The position numbers and the translations under genes were made by a program. The notes under the pieces were generated by a model. That model did no database searches, was not told where the DNA came from, and was given only the letters and a program-made list of their open reading frames with translations. From the NCBI RefSeq assembly GCF_020099395.1, contig NZ_CP083590.1, positions 7,130,001 through 7,194,000 on the forward strand: a stretch of DNA of 64,000 nt. The letters run 5' to 3'. Position 1 is the stretch's first letter, and the number at the start of each line of letters is the position of its first letter. Source of the DNA: Streptomyces mobaraensis. GTDB lineage: Bacteria > Actinomycetota > Actinomycetes > Streptomycetales > Streptomycetaceae. Below, in pieces: positions 1 to 8,251 of this stretch.

Positions 1-458
1 ACCCGGCAGGGGGTCACGTCCAGCAAGTCGCAGGCGTTGAACCAGCCCGACGGCGACGACACCGTACGGTGCCGCGCCGGCCCCTCCAGTACCACCCGGT
101 GCTCGTCCAGGAACGGACTCACGGCGGGCAGGTTGTCGTCGTCCATGGACACGGCGCACGCACTGCCGTTCAGATACGACAGCAGATAGCCGATGTTGCG
201 CCGGTTGTCCGAGTCGTACGGCACGAGCCCCGGCACCCCGAGCTTCGCCAGCAGCCGGTCCTGCTCCGCCACGTCGGGGCTGACGATCGCGGCGCCGCGA
301 CCGCGGGCCCGGTCGCAGGCCGCGTGGAAGGCGGCGGGCGTCCGGCGGTCGGGGATGACGACGAGCCGGGCGCCGCCCTCCGCGAGGGTGTCGGCGTAGT
401 GCTCCAGGAACTCCCCGGAGCCGATGGTCGTGATGACGATGTCGATCGTTTCGGACAT
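1..458 (-). CDS. RGP/UAM-like (GT75) nucleotide-sugar mutase, partial at left edge
   Basis: The 3' end lies outside the window; about 152 N-terminal residues are visible. The protein starts MSETIDIVITTIGS and carries an acidic SMDDDN motif at residues 105-109, preceded by a hydrophobic GYLLSYL segment. This layout resembles plant reversibly glycosylated polypeptides (UDP-arabinopyranose mutases), where a DDD motif binds metal and nucleotide-sugar. From memory, MtdL of the A201A pathway is a bacterial relative that converts a GDP-6-deoxyhexose between pyranose and furanose forms. With a GDP-mannose dehydratase in the same operon, a GDP-sugar furanose mutase is the most economical role. It lies 20 bases after the MFS gene. 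A conventional glycosyltransferase cannot be excluded from the N-terminal half alone. Confidence 0.6.
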   Translation of the reverse strand, partial: MSETIDIVITTIGSGEFLEHYADTLAEGGARLVVIPDRRTPAAFHAACDRARGRGAAIVSPDVAEQDRLLAKLGVPGLVPYDSDNRRNIGYLLSYLNGSACAVSMDDDNLPAVSPFLDEHRVVLEGPARHRTVSSPSGWFNACDLLDVTPCR

Positions 459-478
459 GAGGTCACTCCGCAGTGTGG

Positions 479-1735
479 TCACTCCGTAGGGGGAATGTCC
501 CGCCAGAACCGCAGCCGGGAGGAGGCGGTGACGAGAGGGGCGCCGATCCAGAGGAGCATGACGACGGCCAGCCCGAGCCGCGGGCCGAACAGGCTGCCGA
601 GCGCACCGCCGACCAGCCCGCCGACGAAGAGCATGCCGCGGCTGACGAACCGGACGCAGGCCACCGTCCGCTGCAACAGGGCGGAAGGGGTGAGGAGTTG
701 GACGAGGGTGGCCTGGCCGACCGTGAACACGGCGTACCCGGCGTGGAACAGCAGCGCGCCGCACAGAAACAGGAACAACCCGGAGCCCGGCCGGGTCAGT
801 GGCAGCAGCAGCCCCGCCGGGGCGAACACCGCCGCGGGGATCCAGACCGCGCGGGCCGTGCCCAGCCGTCGCGCCACCCGGCCCGCGCCGAACGCCCCGA
901 TCAGCCCGCCGATGCCCACCGAGCCGATCAGCAGGCCCAGGGTGCCGGGGGCGACCCCCACGTCGTCGGCCAGGAAGAGGACGACCAGCGCCTCGTACGC
1001 GGCGAAGCAGCAGTTCCCCAGGGCGGAGCCCGCGATCGACGCGAGGATGACGGGCCGCCGCGCCACGAACCGGAACGCCTCGGCGAGTTCCGCCCCCAGG
1101 CCGGACGCGCGGGACGCCGCGCCCGGCGCCTCGATGTTCGCCCGCATCAGCAGGTTGCACGCCGCCGAGGCCGCGAAACCGCCCACGTTGAGCAGCGGGG
1201 CGCGCTCGGGCCCCAGCACCTGCACCGTGAACCCGGCCACCGCCGGGCCGAAGGCCAGCGACACCGCGCGCGCCATCTGCAGCCGGACGTTGCCGTGCAC
1301 GAGCCGGTCCTTGGGCAGCATCCGCGGCGGCATGGACAGGTACACGATCTCGTAGAACACCGTCGCGCAACTGACCAGCACATTGGAGAGGTACAGGTGC
1401 CACAGTGCCAGGTGCTCCGTCGCCGCGAGGACCGGCACCATGGTGACGATCACCGCGCGGCCGAGGTCGGCGAGCAGCAGCAGCGTCCGCGGGCGCAGCC
1501 GCGCGCCGTACACGCCGGCGGGCAGCGTCAGCACCAGCCACGGCAGATAGCCCGCCGCGGTGATCAGCCCGACCTCGCCGACCGTCGCCCCCAGCGTCCG
1601 GGCGGCGAGCAGCGGGAAGGCGACCACCGTCGCCATCCCGCAGAGCTGGCTGATACCGCTGCCGACCCACAACAGGCGGAAGTCCCGTTCGAGGGCGCGG
1701 GCGGGGGCGGTGGGCAACGTGGCGAGATCGGACAT
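479..1735 (-). CDS. MFS exporter (EntS/MFS_3-like)
   Basis: A 418-residue protein with about twelve hydrophobic segments, typical of the major facilitator superfamily, most like the enterobactin-exporter-type MFS_3 group. The start MSDLATLPTAPARAL was chosen because AGAAAGAGAG lies about 8 bases upstream; the open frame continues further upstream but only through arginine/proline-rich low-complexity codons. It is the last-but-one gene visible in the leftward biosynthetic operon, between a cyclitol-type dehydrogenase (723 bases away) and the mutase-like gene (20 bases). Context suggests proton-driven export of the cluster product, and therefore a contribution to self-resistance. The substrate cannot be read from sequence. 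Confidence 0.85.
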   Translation of the reverse strand: MSDLATLPTAPARALERDFRLLWVGSGISQLCGMATVVAFPLLAARTLGATVGEVGLITAAGYLPWLVLTLPAGVYGARLRPRTLLLLADLGRAVIVTMVPVLAATEHLALWHLYLSNVLVSCATVFYEIVYLSMPPRMLPKDRLVHGNVRLQMARAVSLAFGPAVAGFTVQVLGPERAPLLNVGGFAASAACNLLMRANIEAPGAASRASGLGAELAEAFRFVARRPVILASIAGSALGNCCFAAYEALVVLFLADDVGVAPGTLGLLIGSVGIGGLIGAFGAGRVARRLGTARAVWIPAAVFAPAGLLLPLTRPGSGLFLFLCGALLFHAGYAVFTVGQATLVQLLTPSALLQRTVACVRFVSRGMLFVGGLVGGALGSLFGPRLGLAVVMLLWIGAPLVTASSRLRFWRDIPPTE

Positions 1736-2458
1736 GGCAAACGCTCTCTTTCTGTCGGTGCGCCGCGGTTCCCCGGGGCGGGGTTCGTCCCGGTGCGCGC
1801 GGACGTGCAACTTCCGCGGACGCCGTGGCGGCGGACGCCCCGACGGCGTCCGGCCCACGGCACCGCCCGAGCGGCGGCGACCGGCCGCGCCGGGGCGGGT
1901 CCGGCGGCGGGTCCGGGGGCGGGTCCGTCGGCAGGTTCGGCGGTGACCTCCACGGCGGAGACGACGACGGCCCCCGCGGTGGGCCCGACGGCCGGCCGTC
2001 GCTTCCCCGGCCGGGCCCCATCCTGGCGGCGCGCACGGCACCCGCCATGACCCCCGGCCCCCTCGGCGCGTCCCGGGCGGCGGGCGTGCCGCGCCCGGCG
2101 GCTTGGGTTTCCGCGGTGGCTCGGGTGACTCCTGCGGCCCCGGGGGCTGCGGCGGTGTCAGCCACAGTGGTCTTGACGGCGGCCCCGGCGGCCCTGCCCG
2201 ACCGGACGGCGGTCCCGGCGATGCCGGCCGTCCCGAGGGTTCCAACGGTCGCGGTCGTGGTGGCGGATGCGGTCGTACTCATGGCCCCGCCGGCCCCGGC
2301 CCCGCCGGCCCCGGCCCCGCCGGCCCCGGCCCCGCCGGCCCCGGCCCCGCCGGCCCCGGCCCCGGGGCCAGCCCCGACCGCTGGGCGCACCCAGGCGGCC
2401 CCGGCCGTCCCGCACATCCCCCTCACCGCCCCGCGGCCCCTCACCGCCTCGCGTCCCC
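1736..2458. other. 723-base gene-free low-complexity gap inside the operon
   Basis: This is by far the largest gap in the leftward cluster. All frames are long and open because the sequence is extremely GC-rich, but every translation is Pro/Arg/Gly/Ala monotony with no ribosome-binding site or domain. I see no gene here. In the hygromycin A cluster, as I remember it, an inositol-1-phosphate synthase gene lies between the inositol dehydrogenase and the exporter genes, so a lost gene is possible. Confidence 0.55.
2284..2363. repeat. 15-base tandem repeat, five copies
   Basis: Unit gccccgccggccccg is repeated five times without change at 2284-2358, followed by a partial copy. It lies in the gene-free gap. 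The unit is a multiple of three and would encode Pro-Ala or Gly-Pro runs, but there is no supported gene. The array is prone to slippage and could form strong secondary structure in the operon transcript. Confidence 0.9.
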
Positions 2459-3451
2459 TCACGGCGCCACCGGAACCGATCCCCCCGCCACCGACCGCTC
2501 CGCGGCCAGCGCGCAGCGCAGGGCCGCGTGGGAGTCGCGCCAGCCGCCCGCCGCCGGGTCGGGCGGGCCGCCGGTCGCGGTGGTGAGGAAGGCGCGCAGC
2601 TGGGTGCGGTAGGCGGTGCCGAAGCGGTCCCAGTAGCCCTGGTGGCGGGGGGCCGGCGCGCCGCCCGCGCCGGGCTCGGACGCGCCCGTGGGACCCGCCT
2701 CCAGGTTGCCCCGCTCGCCCAGCAGTTCGGCCCGCACGTCGTAGCCCAGCGGCTGCCGGCGGCCGGCGGTGAGGACCGCGAGCGTGCCGTCGTCGAGCCG
2801 GAGCATGGCCGTGACCGTGTCGAAGTCGCCGAGGTCCGCCAGTTCGGGGCAGGCCAGCGCCGCGCCGTCGGCGGTCACCCGGACGACCGTCCGGCCGGTG
2901 AGCCAGCGGACCAGGTCGAAGTCGTGCAGCATCAGGTCGGTGAAGACCGAGCCGCTCTCGCGGAGGCGGGCGAGCGGGGGCGGGGCCATGTCGTGCGAGA
3001 CGAGCCGGAGCACGTGCGGCCGGCCCAGGTCGCCGGCGGCCACGCGGGCCCGCAGGCCCGCGAAGCCGGGGTCGAAGCGGCGCTGGAACCCCACCCACAG
3101 CGGCACGCCCCGCCGGTCGGCCGCCCGGCCCAGCGCCTCCGTCGTCGCCGGATCCACGGCCAGCGGCTTCTCGCACAGCGTCGGCACCCCCGCGCCGACC
3201 AGCTCCGCGACCAGTTCCGGATGGCTGGTGGTGGCCGCCGTCACCAATGCCGCGTCGCAGCCCCGGGACAGCAGGACCTCGGCCGAGTCCGCGACGGACC
3301 CGCGGGCCGCCTTCCGGGCCAGCGCCTCGGCGCGGTCCGGGACGACGTCCACGCACACCAGCCGGTGCGGCCCCAGCGCGGCCAGGTGCTCGGCGTACAG
3401 CGCGCCGATCCGCCCGCAGCCCAGCAGGCCGATCACCAGGCCCCCGCTCAT
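2459..3451 (-). CDS. Gfo/Idh/MocA dehydrogenase, inositol 2-dehydrogenase-like
   Basis: A 330-residue NAD(P)-dependent oxidoreductase. Residues 5-15 hold the Rossmann start IGLLGCGRIGAL, and CEKPLAVD near residue 90 is the EKP signature whose Lys takes part in catalysis. The dimerisation half follows, with FTDLMLHDFDLVRWL, the usual HDxD region. The family oxidises inositols and sugars. In this cluster it would oxidise a cyclitol to the ketone used by the class III aminotransferase, giving an aminocyclitol. It overlaps the glycosyltransferase by 4 bases (ATGA), so the two are translationally coupled. The substrate is inferred from context. Confidence 0.82.
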   Translation of the reverse strand: MSGGLVIGLLGCGRIGALYAEHLAALGPHRLVCVDVVPDRAEALARKAARGSVADSAEVLLSRGCDAALVTAATTSHPELVAELVGAGVPTLCEKPLAVDPATTEALGRAADRRGVPLWVGFQRRFDPGFAGLRARVAAGDLGRPHVLRLVSHDMAPPPLARLRESGSVFTDLMLHDFDLVRWLTGRTVVRVTADGAALACPELADLGDFDTVTAMLRLDDGTLAVLTAGRRQPLGYDVRAELLGERGNLEAGPTGASEPGAGGAPAPRHQGYWDRFGTAYRTQLRAFLTTATGGPPDPAAGGWRDSHAALRCALAAERSVAGGSVPVAP

Positions 3452-4737
3452 CGCCGTACCCCCGCGGCCGGCGCGACGGCGGACCGGACCAGGCCGACGA
3501 GGTCCGCCGACTCCCGGCGGGCGCGCAGCCGGGCGCCCCATGCGGCCGCCCGCTCGGTGTATCCGGGATCGGCGAGGACGTCCTCGATGCCCCGTCCGAT
3601 GTCGTCGGCCGGCACGTACGGGCCGTCGGCCGGGCCGGAGGTACGGTTCGTGAACGCGAGCCGCCCGTGGGGCAGCGTCGCGCTGGTCCGCAGCAGTACC
3701 CCCGCGCCGGTCGCCTCGGCCAACTGCCGCCCGTTCAGCTCCTGTTCGGACATGAACGGCATGACGACCGACGGCTTGCCGTGCAGCAGCGCGGCCAGCA
3801 CCGTCGCCGAACCGCCGTGGCTCACCACCACGTCCGCCCAGGCCAGCGGCGCGTCCAGGCCGGTGAAGCCCGCGACCACCGCGTTGTCCGGCACCACCAG
3901 GCCGCCCTGGAAGGCGAAGCCGCTCGACACGTACACGGTCCAGGGCCGGTCCGCGCAGGCGTCGAGGACGTTCTGGAGCGCCCGCCGGGCCACGTTGCCG
4001 CCGCTGCCGATGGTGACGTACACCCGCGGCCGGTCCGTGCGCGGCGGCTCCGGGGCGGCGCCGGCCGGGTTCCAGTACATCGGGCCGACGTAGTGCGGCG
4101 CGCCCCGGTGCGGCGGCCCGTCCAGGGGCTCCAGGCCGGGGTCGCTCGACACCAACGTGACGTCCCCCCACAGCAGATGCTCCGCCCGCGCCACCGGGCC
4201 CAGGCCGAGCTCGCGCGACACCTCGTCCCAGACGGGCAGACCGGCCGGATGCGGCAGCAGGTCGCGCGGCGCGACGGTCGACCACGGCATCCAGCCGTTC
4301 GCGCGCGGGGTGACGAAGTCCGCGTCGGCGAGCGAGACGACGGGCACGCCGGCCGCGCGGGCGGCGAGGGCGGCGGTGGGGTACATGTCGACGACGACCA
4401 CCGTCGGCCGGAACTCCCCGATCAGCCGGGCGTCCGCGGCCAGCCGCCGCCGGACGCGCTCGATCCGGTGGAACGTCGCCGCGACGGTGAACACCCGCTC
4501 CACGTCGGCGAACGGGAGGTACGGCGGCGTCGGGTGCCGGGCGGGCGGCCGGGGCGCGCCGGGCCCGGAGTCCAGCACGGGGAACCCGGCCTCCCGCACC
4601 ATCGCGGTGATGCCGCAGTCCGCGAACGCCACCTCGGCGCCCGCCGCGGCCAGTTCCGCCGCCAGGGCCAGGCACCGGCCGGTGTAGGCCGCGCCGCCGC
4701 CCCAGCCCCAGGGGAAGAACAGCACTCGTCCGGTCAC
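3448..4737 (-). CDS. MGT-family glycosyltransferase (GT1, GT-B fold)
   Basis: A 429-residue glycosyltransferase of the macrolide-glycosyltransferase type. The N-terminus MTGRVLFFPWGWGGGAAYTG is the acceptor-domain glycine loop. The C-terminal half contains YVTIGSGGN and the nucleotide-sugar motif ADVVVSHGGSATVLAALLHG with PSVVMPF, as in GT1/GT28 enzymes. In the cluster it probably attaches the deoxyhexose (perhaps the furanose) to the phenol of the aryl acid. It starts 34 bases after the ketoreductase and overlaps the next gene by 4 bases. Donor and acceptor are inferred only. Confidence 0.85.
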   Translation of the reverse strand: MTGRVLFFPWGWGGGAAYTGRCLALAAELAAAGAEVAFADCGITAMVREAGFPVLDSGPGAPRPPARHPTPPYLPFADVERVFTVAATFHRIERVRRRLAADARLIGEFRPTVVVVDMYPTAALAARAAGVPVVSLADADFVTPRANGWMPWSTVAPRDLLPHPAGLPVWDEVSRELGLGPVARAEHLLWGDVTLVSSDPGLEPLDGPPHRGAPHYVGPMYWNPAGAAPEPPRTDRPRVYVTIGSGGNVARRALQNVLDACADRPWTVYVSSGFAFQGGLVVPDNAVVAGFTGLDAPLAWADVVVSHGGSATVLAALLHGKPSVVMPFMSEQELNGRQLAEATGAGVLLRTSATLPHGRLAFTNRTSGPADGPYVPADDIGRGIEDVLADPGYTERAAAWGARLRARRESADLVGLVRSAVAPAAGVRR

Positions 4738-4771
4738 ATGTCCTCCTGTCCGTCGTTCACTTGATGCGGCG

Positions 4772-5512
4772 TCAGACCGTCATCCCGCCGTCCACCGCGA
4801 TCACCTGCCCGGTGACGTACGACGCGGCCGGGGAGCAGAGGAAGGCCACGACCGCGGCGACCTCCTCGGGCCGGGCCGGCCGGCCGAGCGGGGTGCGGCG
4901 TACGACGTCCTCACGCGCCCGCTCCGGCAGGGCGTCGTACGCGGGCGTCCCGGCGACCAGCCCGGGGGCCACGCAGTTGCAGGTGAGCCCGTACCGCCCG
5001 TACTCCCGGGCGACCGTCCACGCCAGCCCGTGCAGCCCCGACTTGCCCGCCGCGTACGCCGCCTGGCCCGGCCGCCCGCGCAGCCCGGCCACCGACGACA
5101 CCAGCACCACCCGCCCGCCGGGCCTCCGCAACATGGCCCGCACCCCGGCCCGCAGACAGCGGAACGCGCCGCCGAGGTTGACCGCCAGCTGCTCCTCCCA
5201 CTCCTCGTCCGGCACGTCGAGCAGCAGCCGGTCCCGGTGGATCCCGGAGTTGACGACGAGCACATCCAGCCGGCCGAACTCCGCCACGGCCGCGTCGACC
5301 ACCCGCGTCCCGCCGTCCGGGAGGGACAGATCGGCCGTCACCGCCACGGCGGACCCGCCCCCCGCCCGCAGCGCGTCGGCCGTGTCCGCCGCGGCCTTCG
5401 CGTCGCGGTGCGCGTGCACCGCGACCGCGTGGCCGGCGGCGGCCAGCGCCCGGGCGACGGCCCGGCCCAGGGGCCCGGAACCGCCGGTCACCAGGGCGGC
5501 CCGGCCGTTCAC
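4772..5512 (-). CDS. SDR ketoreductase (FabG-like)
   Basis: A 246-residue classical short-chain dehydrogenase. TGGSGPLG at residues 9-16 is the cofactor loop, NSG near 88-90 corresponds to NAG, and the catalytic set is Ser139/140, Tyr153 and Lys157 (SSVAGL then YAAGK). The GTG start at 5512 overlaps the stop of the preceding gene as GTGA, the arrangement seen repeatedly in this operon. It most likely reduces the beta-keto aryl-acyl-ACP formed after one round of extension. No dedicated dehydratase is visible in the window. Length and motifs are normal for FabG. Confidence 0.85.
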   Translation of the reverse strand: MNGRAALVTGGSGPLGRAVARALAAAGHAVAVHAHRDAKAAADTADALRAGGGSAVAVTADLSLPDGGTRVVDAAVAEFGRLDVLVVNSGIHRDRLLLDVPDEEWEEQLAVNLGGAFRCLRAGVRAMLRRPGGRVVLVSSVAGLRGRPGQAAYAAGKSGLHGLAWTVAREYGRYGLTCNCVAPGLVAGTPAYDALPERAREDVVRRTPLGRPARPEEVAAVVAFLCSPAASYVTGQVIAVDGGMTV

Positions 5513-6544
5513 CGCGCCTCCGGGAGCGGGAAGCACGTGTCCGCGATGTGCGCGAACCGGGCGCGCAGCCGGTCCGCCGCCCCGGGGTCCGGGGTCCCTT
5601 CCCGCCCGCCCGCGGCGACCATCGCCTCCCGCAGCCGGTCCAGCGCGGCCAGCAGCGGGCGCCCCAGCGCCAGCACGCGCGGGTACACCGCCGGCGGATC
5701 CGGCTGCTCGTGCGCCGCGATCAGGGCGGTGCCGAGCCGCTTGGCCCGCAGCCGGGCGTCCAGCGCGGCGGTCCGCACCGCGGCCGCGGCGGGGGAGAGG
5801 CCGTCCGGCGGGCCCAGTGCCTGCGCGTAGAGGAACAACTGGGGCTGGAGGTCGCCCAGGACGAGCACGTGCAGCGCCCGGGCCGGCACCGGGTCGAGGC
5901 CGTGCGCGGCGAGCCCGTCGAGCTCGTCGAAGAGGACGCGCAGCGCCCGTGCCCCGGCGGACAGCAGCGCGGTGTCCCGGTCCAGCCGCCCGGCCAGGTA
6001 CTCCGCCGCGTCCCGCTCGTCCGGCGGGCCGGTGGGCGTCACCGTGCCCACCCAGGTGAACAGCGCCCGTAGCGCGGGCGTCAGCGTCCACCGCCGCCGG
6101 AAGCCGTCGGCCGGGTCGGCGTCGGTGTCCAGCACGGTGACGACGCCGTCGGCCGGGGACCAGCCGACCGCCAGCACGGCGTGGTCGTGGAAGTGGAAGC
6201 GGCCCTCGTAGACGTCGCCGGGCAGGTGGTAGCGGTCCGGCAGCACCATCACCGGCTCCCCGGCGGCCAGCCGCTCCAGCACGAACGGCACGTTGCGCGC
6301 ACCGTCGTCGAACGCCGTCCGGTACGTCACCCGGCAGCCGTCGAAGTCCTTGGCCAGGTCCCGGCCCACCGGGTCCAGCGGACCGTTGAGCGCCCGCGCG
6401 ACCGCCAGCGGGCCCAGGCCCCGGAACCGCAGCACCGCCTCGACGCAGCGGAGCACGCAGTTCAGCCCGTCCAGCGCGCGGTCCCCCCCAGCCCAGCGCC
6501 GCGCCAGGGTCGAACCGCGGCACGGCGGCGGCCGTGCCCGTCAC
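5509..6544 (-). CDS. BtrH-like acyltransferase, frameshifted near the N-terminus
   Basis: From residue [16 protein letters not shown] onward the frame is intact to the stop (about 315 residues from the first in-frame GTG). The N-terminal half fits the BtrH_N family: a Cys-containing start helix, a central loop with YHLPGDV, and [12 protein letters not shown], plus a C-terminal helical domain. BtrH transfers an acyl group from an ACP to an amine in butirosin biosynthesis. Here it could join the aryl acid from an ACP to the aminocyclitol. The only good start, GTG at 6544, overlaps the ACP stop (GTGA) but is one base out of frame; a seven-C tract at 6483-6489 separates the frames, and six C would give a continuous protein. 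This is either a sequencing error or an inactivating slip. Confidence 0.6.
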
Positions 6545-6831
6545 CGCGGCTCCCGCGCGGCGGCCCGGGCGCGGGCGACCAGGGTGTCGGCCAGGTGCCC
6601 CAGGTTGTCGAAGACCGTCCAGTCGGTCTCCTCCTCGCTGTAGGGCACGCCCCACGCGTCCTCGAAGCGGGAGAACACCACGATCAGATCGAGGGAGTCC
6701 ATCCCGATCTCGTCCAGGGTGGTGCTCTCGTCGAGCCGGTCGGGCAGGTGGGGGCGTTCCGCGAGGACGGTCGTGACGAGCTTCATCACGTCCTCGCGGT
6801 CGGGCAGCCGGGGGGTGGCGGCGTCGGTCAT
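6541..6831 (-). CDS. Acyl carrier protein 1
   Basis: A 96-residue acyl carrier protein. The phosphopantetheine site is Ser46 in the motif [10 protein letters not shown], followed by the usual acidic helix II. A ribosome-binding site GAAAGGGA precedes the ATG. It is the partner of the adjacent AMP ligase (47 bases upstream in the operon) and overlaps the BtrH-like gene by 4 bases, so the likely sequence is loading by the ligase and unloading by the acyltransferase. A second, divergent ACP lies earlier in the operon, which suggests separate starter/extender or loading/transfer roles. Confidence 0.92.
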   Translation of the reverse strand: MTDAATPRLPDREDVMKLVTTVLAERPHLPDRLDESTTLDEIGMDSLDLIVVFSRFEDAWGVPYSEEETDWTVFDNLGHLADTLVARARAAAREPR

Positions 6832-6878
6832 CTTCGGTTCCCTTTCACCGGTGGAGGTGTCGTACGGGACGGACGGGG

Positions 6879-8249
6879 TCAGCCGCCGTCGTCCGTCAGG
6901 AGCGGGCCGCGGCGGATCTTCCCGCTGGGCGTTCTGGGCAGCGCGTCGACCCGGCGGATGACCGAGGGCACCTTCACAGGCGTCAGCAGCTCGCCGGCCC
7001 GGCGGCGCAGGGCCGCCGCGTCGAAGTCGCGGGCGTCGGCCTCGACGAACGCCCACACCTGCGTCCCGCCCGCCGGGCCCGGCCGTCCCACGACGGCGCA
7101 GTCGCCCACGCCGGGCAGGCCGCGCAGGACGGCCTCCACCTCGGTGGGCGAGACCTTGTTGCCCGCGACGTTGATGAGCGCGTCGGCGCGGCCGGTCAGC
7201 CGGAGCCCGCCGTCGGCGTCGAGCACGCCGAGGTCGCCCGTGGCGACCCAGCCGTCCGCGTCGGCGAGCGGCGTCGGGCGCCCTTGCCGCATGCGGACGG
7301 GGGAGAGGCCGGGGAAGCGCGCGGTCACCGGCCCCGGCCCGTCGGTGCCGGCCCGCAGGCCGACGCCGGGCAGCGGGCGGCCGACGCCCCCGCCGTCACC
7401 GGCCGGGCCGAGGGTCAGCTGGCCCAGCTCGGAGTTGCCGTAGTGGTCGAGGACGGGGACCCCGGCGTCGTGCCAGGGCGCGGCCGCGGCGGCCGGCAGG
7501 GCCTCGCCCGCGCTGACGCACCGCTTCCAGCGGCCCGCGCGCGGCACGCCGCCCCGCCCCCACCAGTCGAGGACGAGCGGGACCGTCTGCAGCACGCTCG
7601 GCCGGTGCCGCTCGGCCAGGGCGGCGGCCCGGGCCGGGGTCAGCGGGCCGGACGGCACCACCTGGCAGGCCCCCGCCGCCAGGACGGCGAGGGTGCCCGC
7701 CTCGATCGCGTAACTGTGGCCGAGCGGACTGGTGGTGAGCACGACGTCGTCGGCGTCCAGCCCCGACTCGGCGGCGAACACGGCCGAGTTGCGGAACGTG
7801 CCGGGCCACTCCCGGGAGATCACCTTCGGCCGGCCGCCGGTCCCCGAGCTGGCGACGGCGAACGCGGGTGAGCCCCCGGCGTCCCCGGTGTCCGTCCTCA
7901 GCCGCTCCACCCGCCCGTCGGTGACGAGCAGTTCGGCCCCGAAGTCGTCCAGCGCCGCCGCCCGCTCGGCGCCACCGGCGCGCTCTTGCAGCACCAGTAC
8001 GGCGGCCCCCAGCGACAGCGCGGCGGCGAAGTCGGCCACGGACTCCAGCAGGCAGGTGAGGACGACACCGACGGGCACGCCGGCGCCGATGCCGGCCTCC
8101 CCCAACTCCCGCATCCTGCCGCCGACGTCCCGCTCCAGCTCGGCGTAGGTGACCGACCGCCGCCGGTCCGCCAGGGCCGGGCGGTCTCCCCGGCCGGCGC
8201 GGCGGTGCCCGGCGAGGACGTCCAGCGGGGTGTCCGGTGCGTCGTCCAC
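6879..8249 (-). CDS. AMP-dependent aryl/acyl ligase
   Basis: A 456-residue adenylate-forming enzyme of the ANL superfamily. ASSGTGGRPK at 133-142 is the phosphate-binding A3 motif, HYGNSELGQ is the A5 region, TGDLGVLDADG is A7, RADALINVAGNKV is A8, and PSGKIRR contains the catalytic A10 Lys444. With a chorismate-lyase-like gene and a 4-hydroxybenzoate hydroxylase in the cluster, the likely substrate is 4-hydroxybenzoate or 3,4-dihydroxybenzoate, loaded on an ACP or CoA. The start is GTG, 2 bases after the ketosynthase-like stop. It is slightly short for the family, at the linker. Substrate choice is inferred from context. Confidence 0.85.
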   Translation of the reverse strand: MDDAPDTPLDVLAGHRRAGRGDRPALADRRRSVTYAELERDVGGRMRELGEAGIGAGVPVGVVLTCLLESVADFAAALSLGAAVLVLQERAGGAERAAALDDFGAELLVTDGRVERLRTDTGDAGGSPAFAVASSGTGGRPKVISREWPGTFRNSAVFAAESGLDADDVVLTTSPLGHSYAIEAGTLAVLAAGACQVVPSGPLTPARAAALAERHRPSVLQTVPLVLDWWGRGGVPRAGRWKRCVSAGEALPAAAAAPWHDAGVPVLDHYGNSELGQLTLGPAGDGGGVGRPLPGVGLRAGTDGPGPVTARFPGLSPVRMRQGRPTPLADADGWVATGDLGVLDADGGLRLTGRADALINVAGNKVSPTEVEAVLRGLPGVGDCAVVGRPGPAGGTQVWAFVEADARDFDAAALRRRAGELLTPVKVPSVIRRVDALPRTPSGKIRRGPLLTDDGG

Positions 8250-8251
8250 GG

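Noticed and set aside
1736..2245. N-terminal extension of the MFS gene
   Set aside because: The extension is Arg/Pro-rich and low complexity; the start at 1735 has a clear ribosome-binding site and normal MFS length.
1736..2458. Long open frames on both strands (for example collagen-like Gly-Pro repeats near 2103-2612)
   Set aside because: No ribosome-binding site, no domain, overlap with a secure gene and extreme GC make these chance frames.
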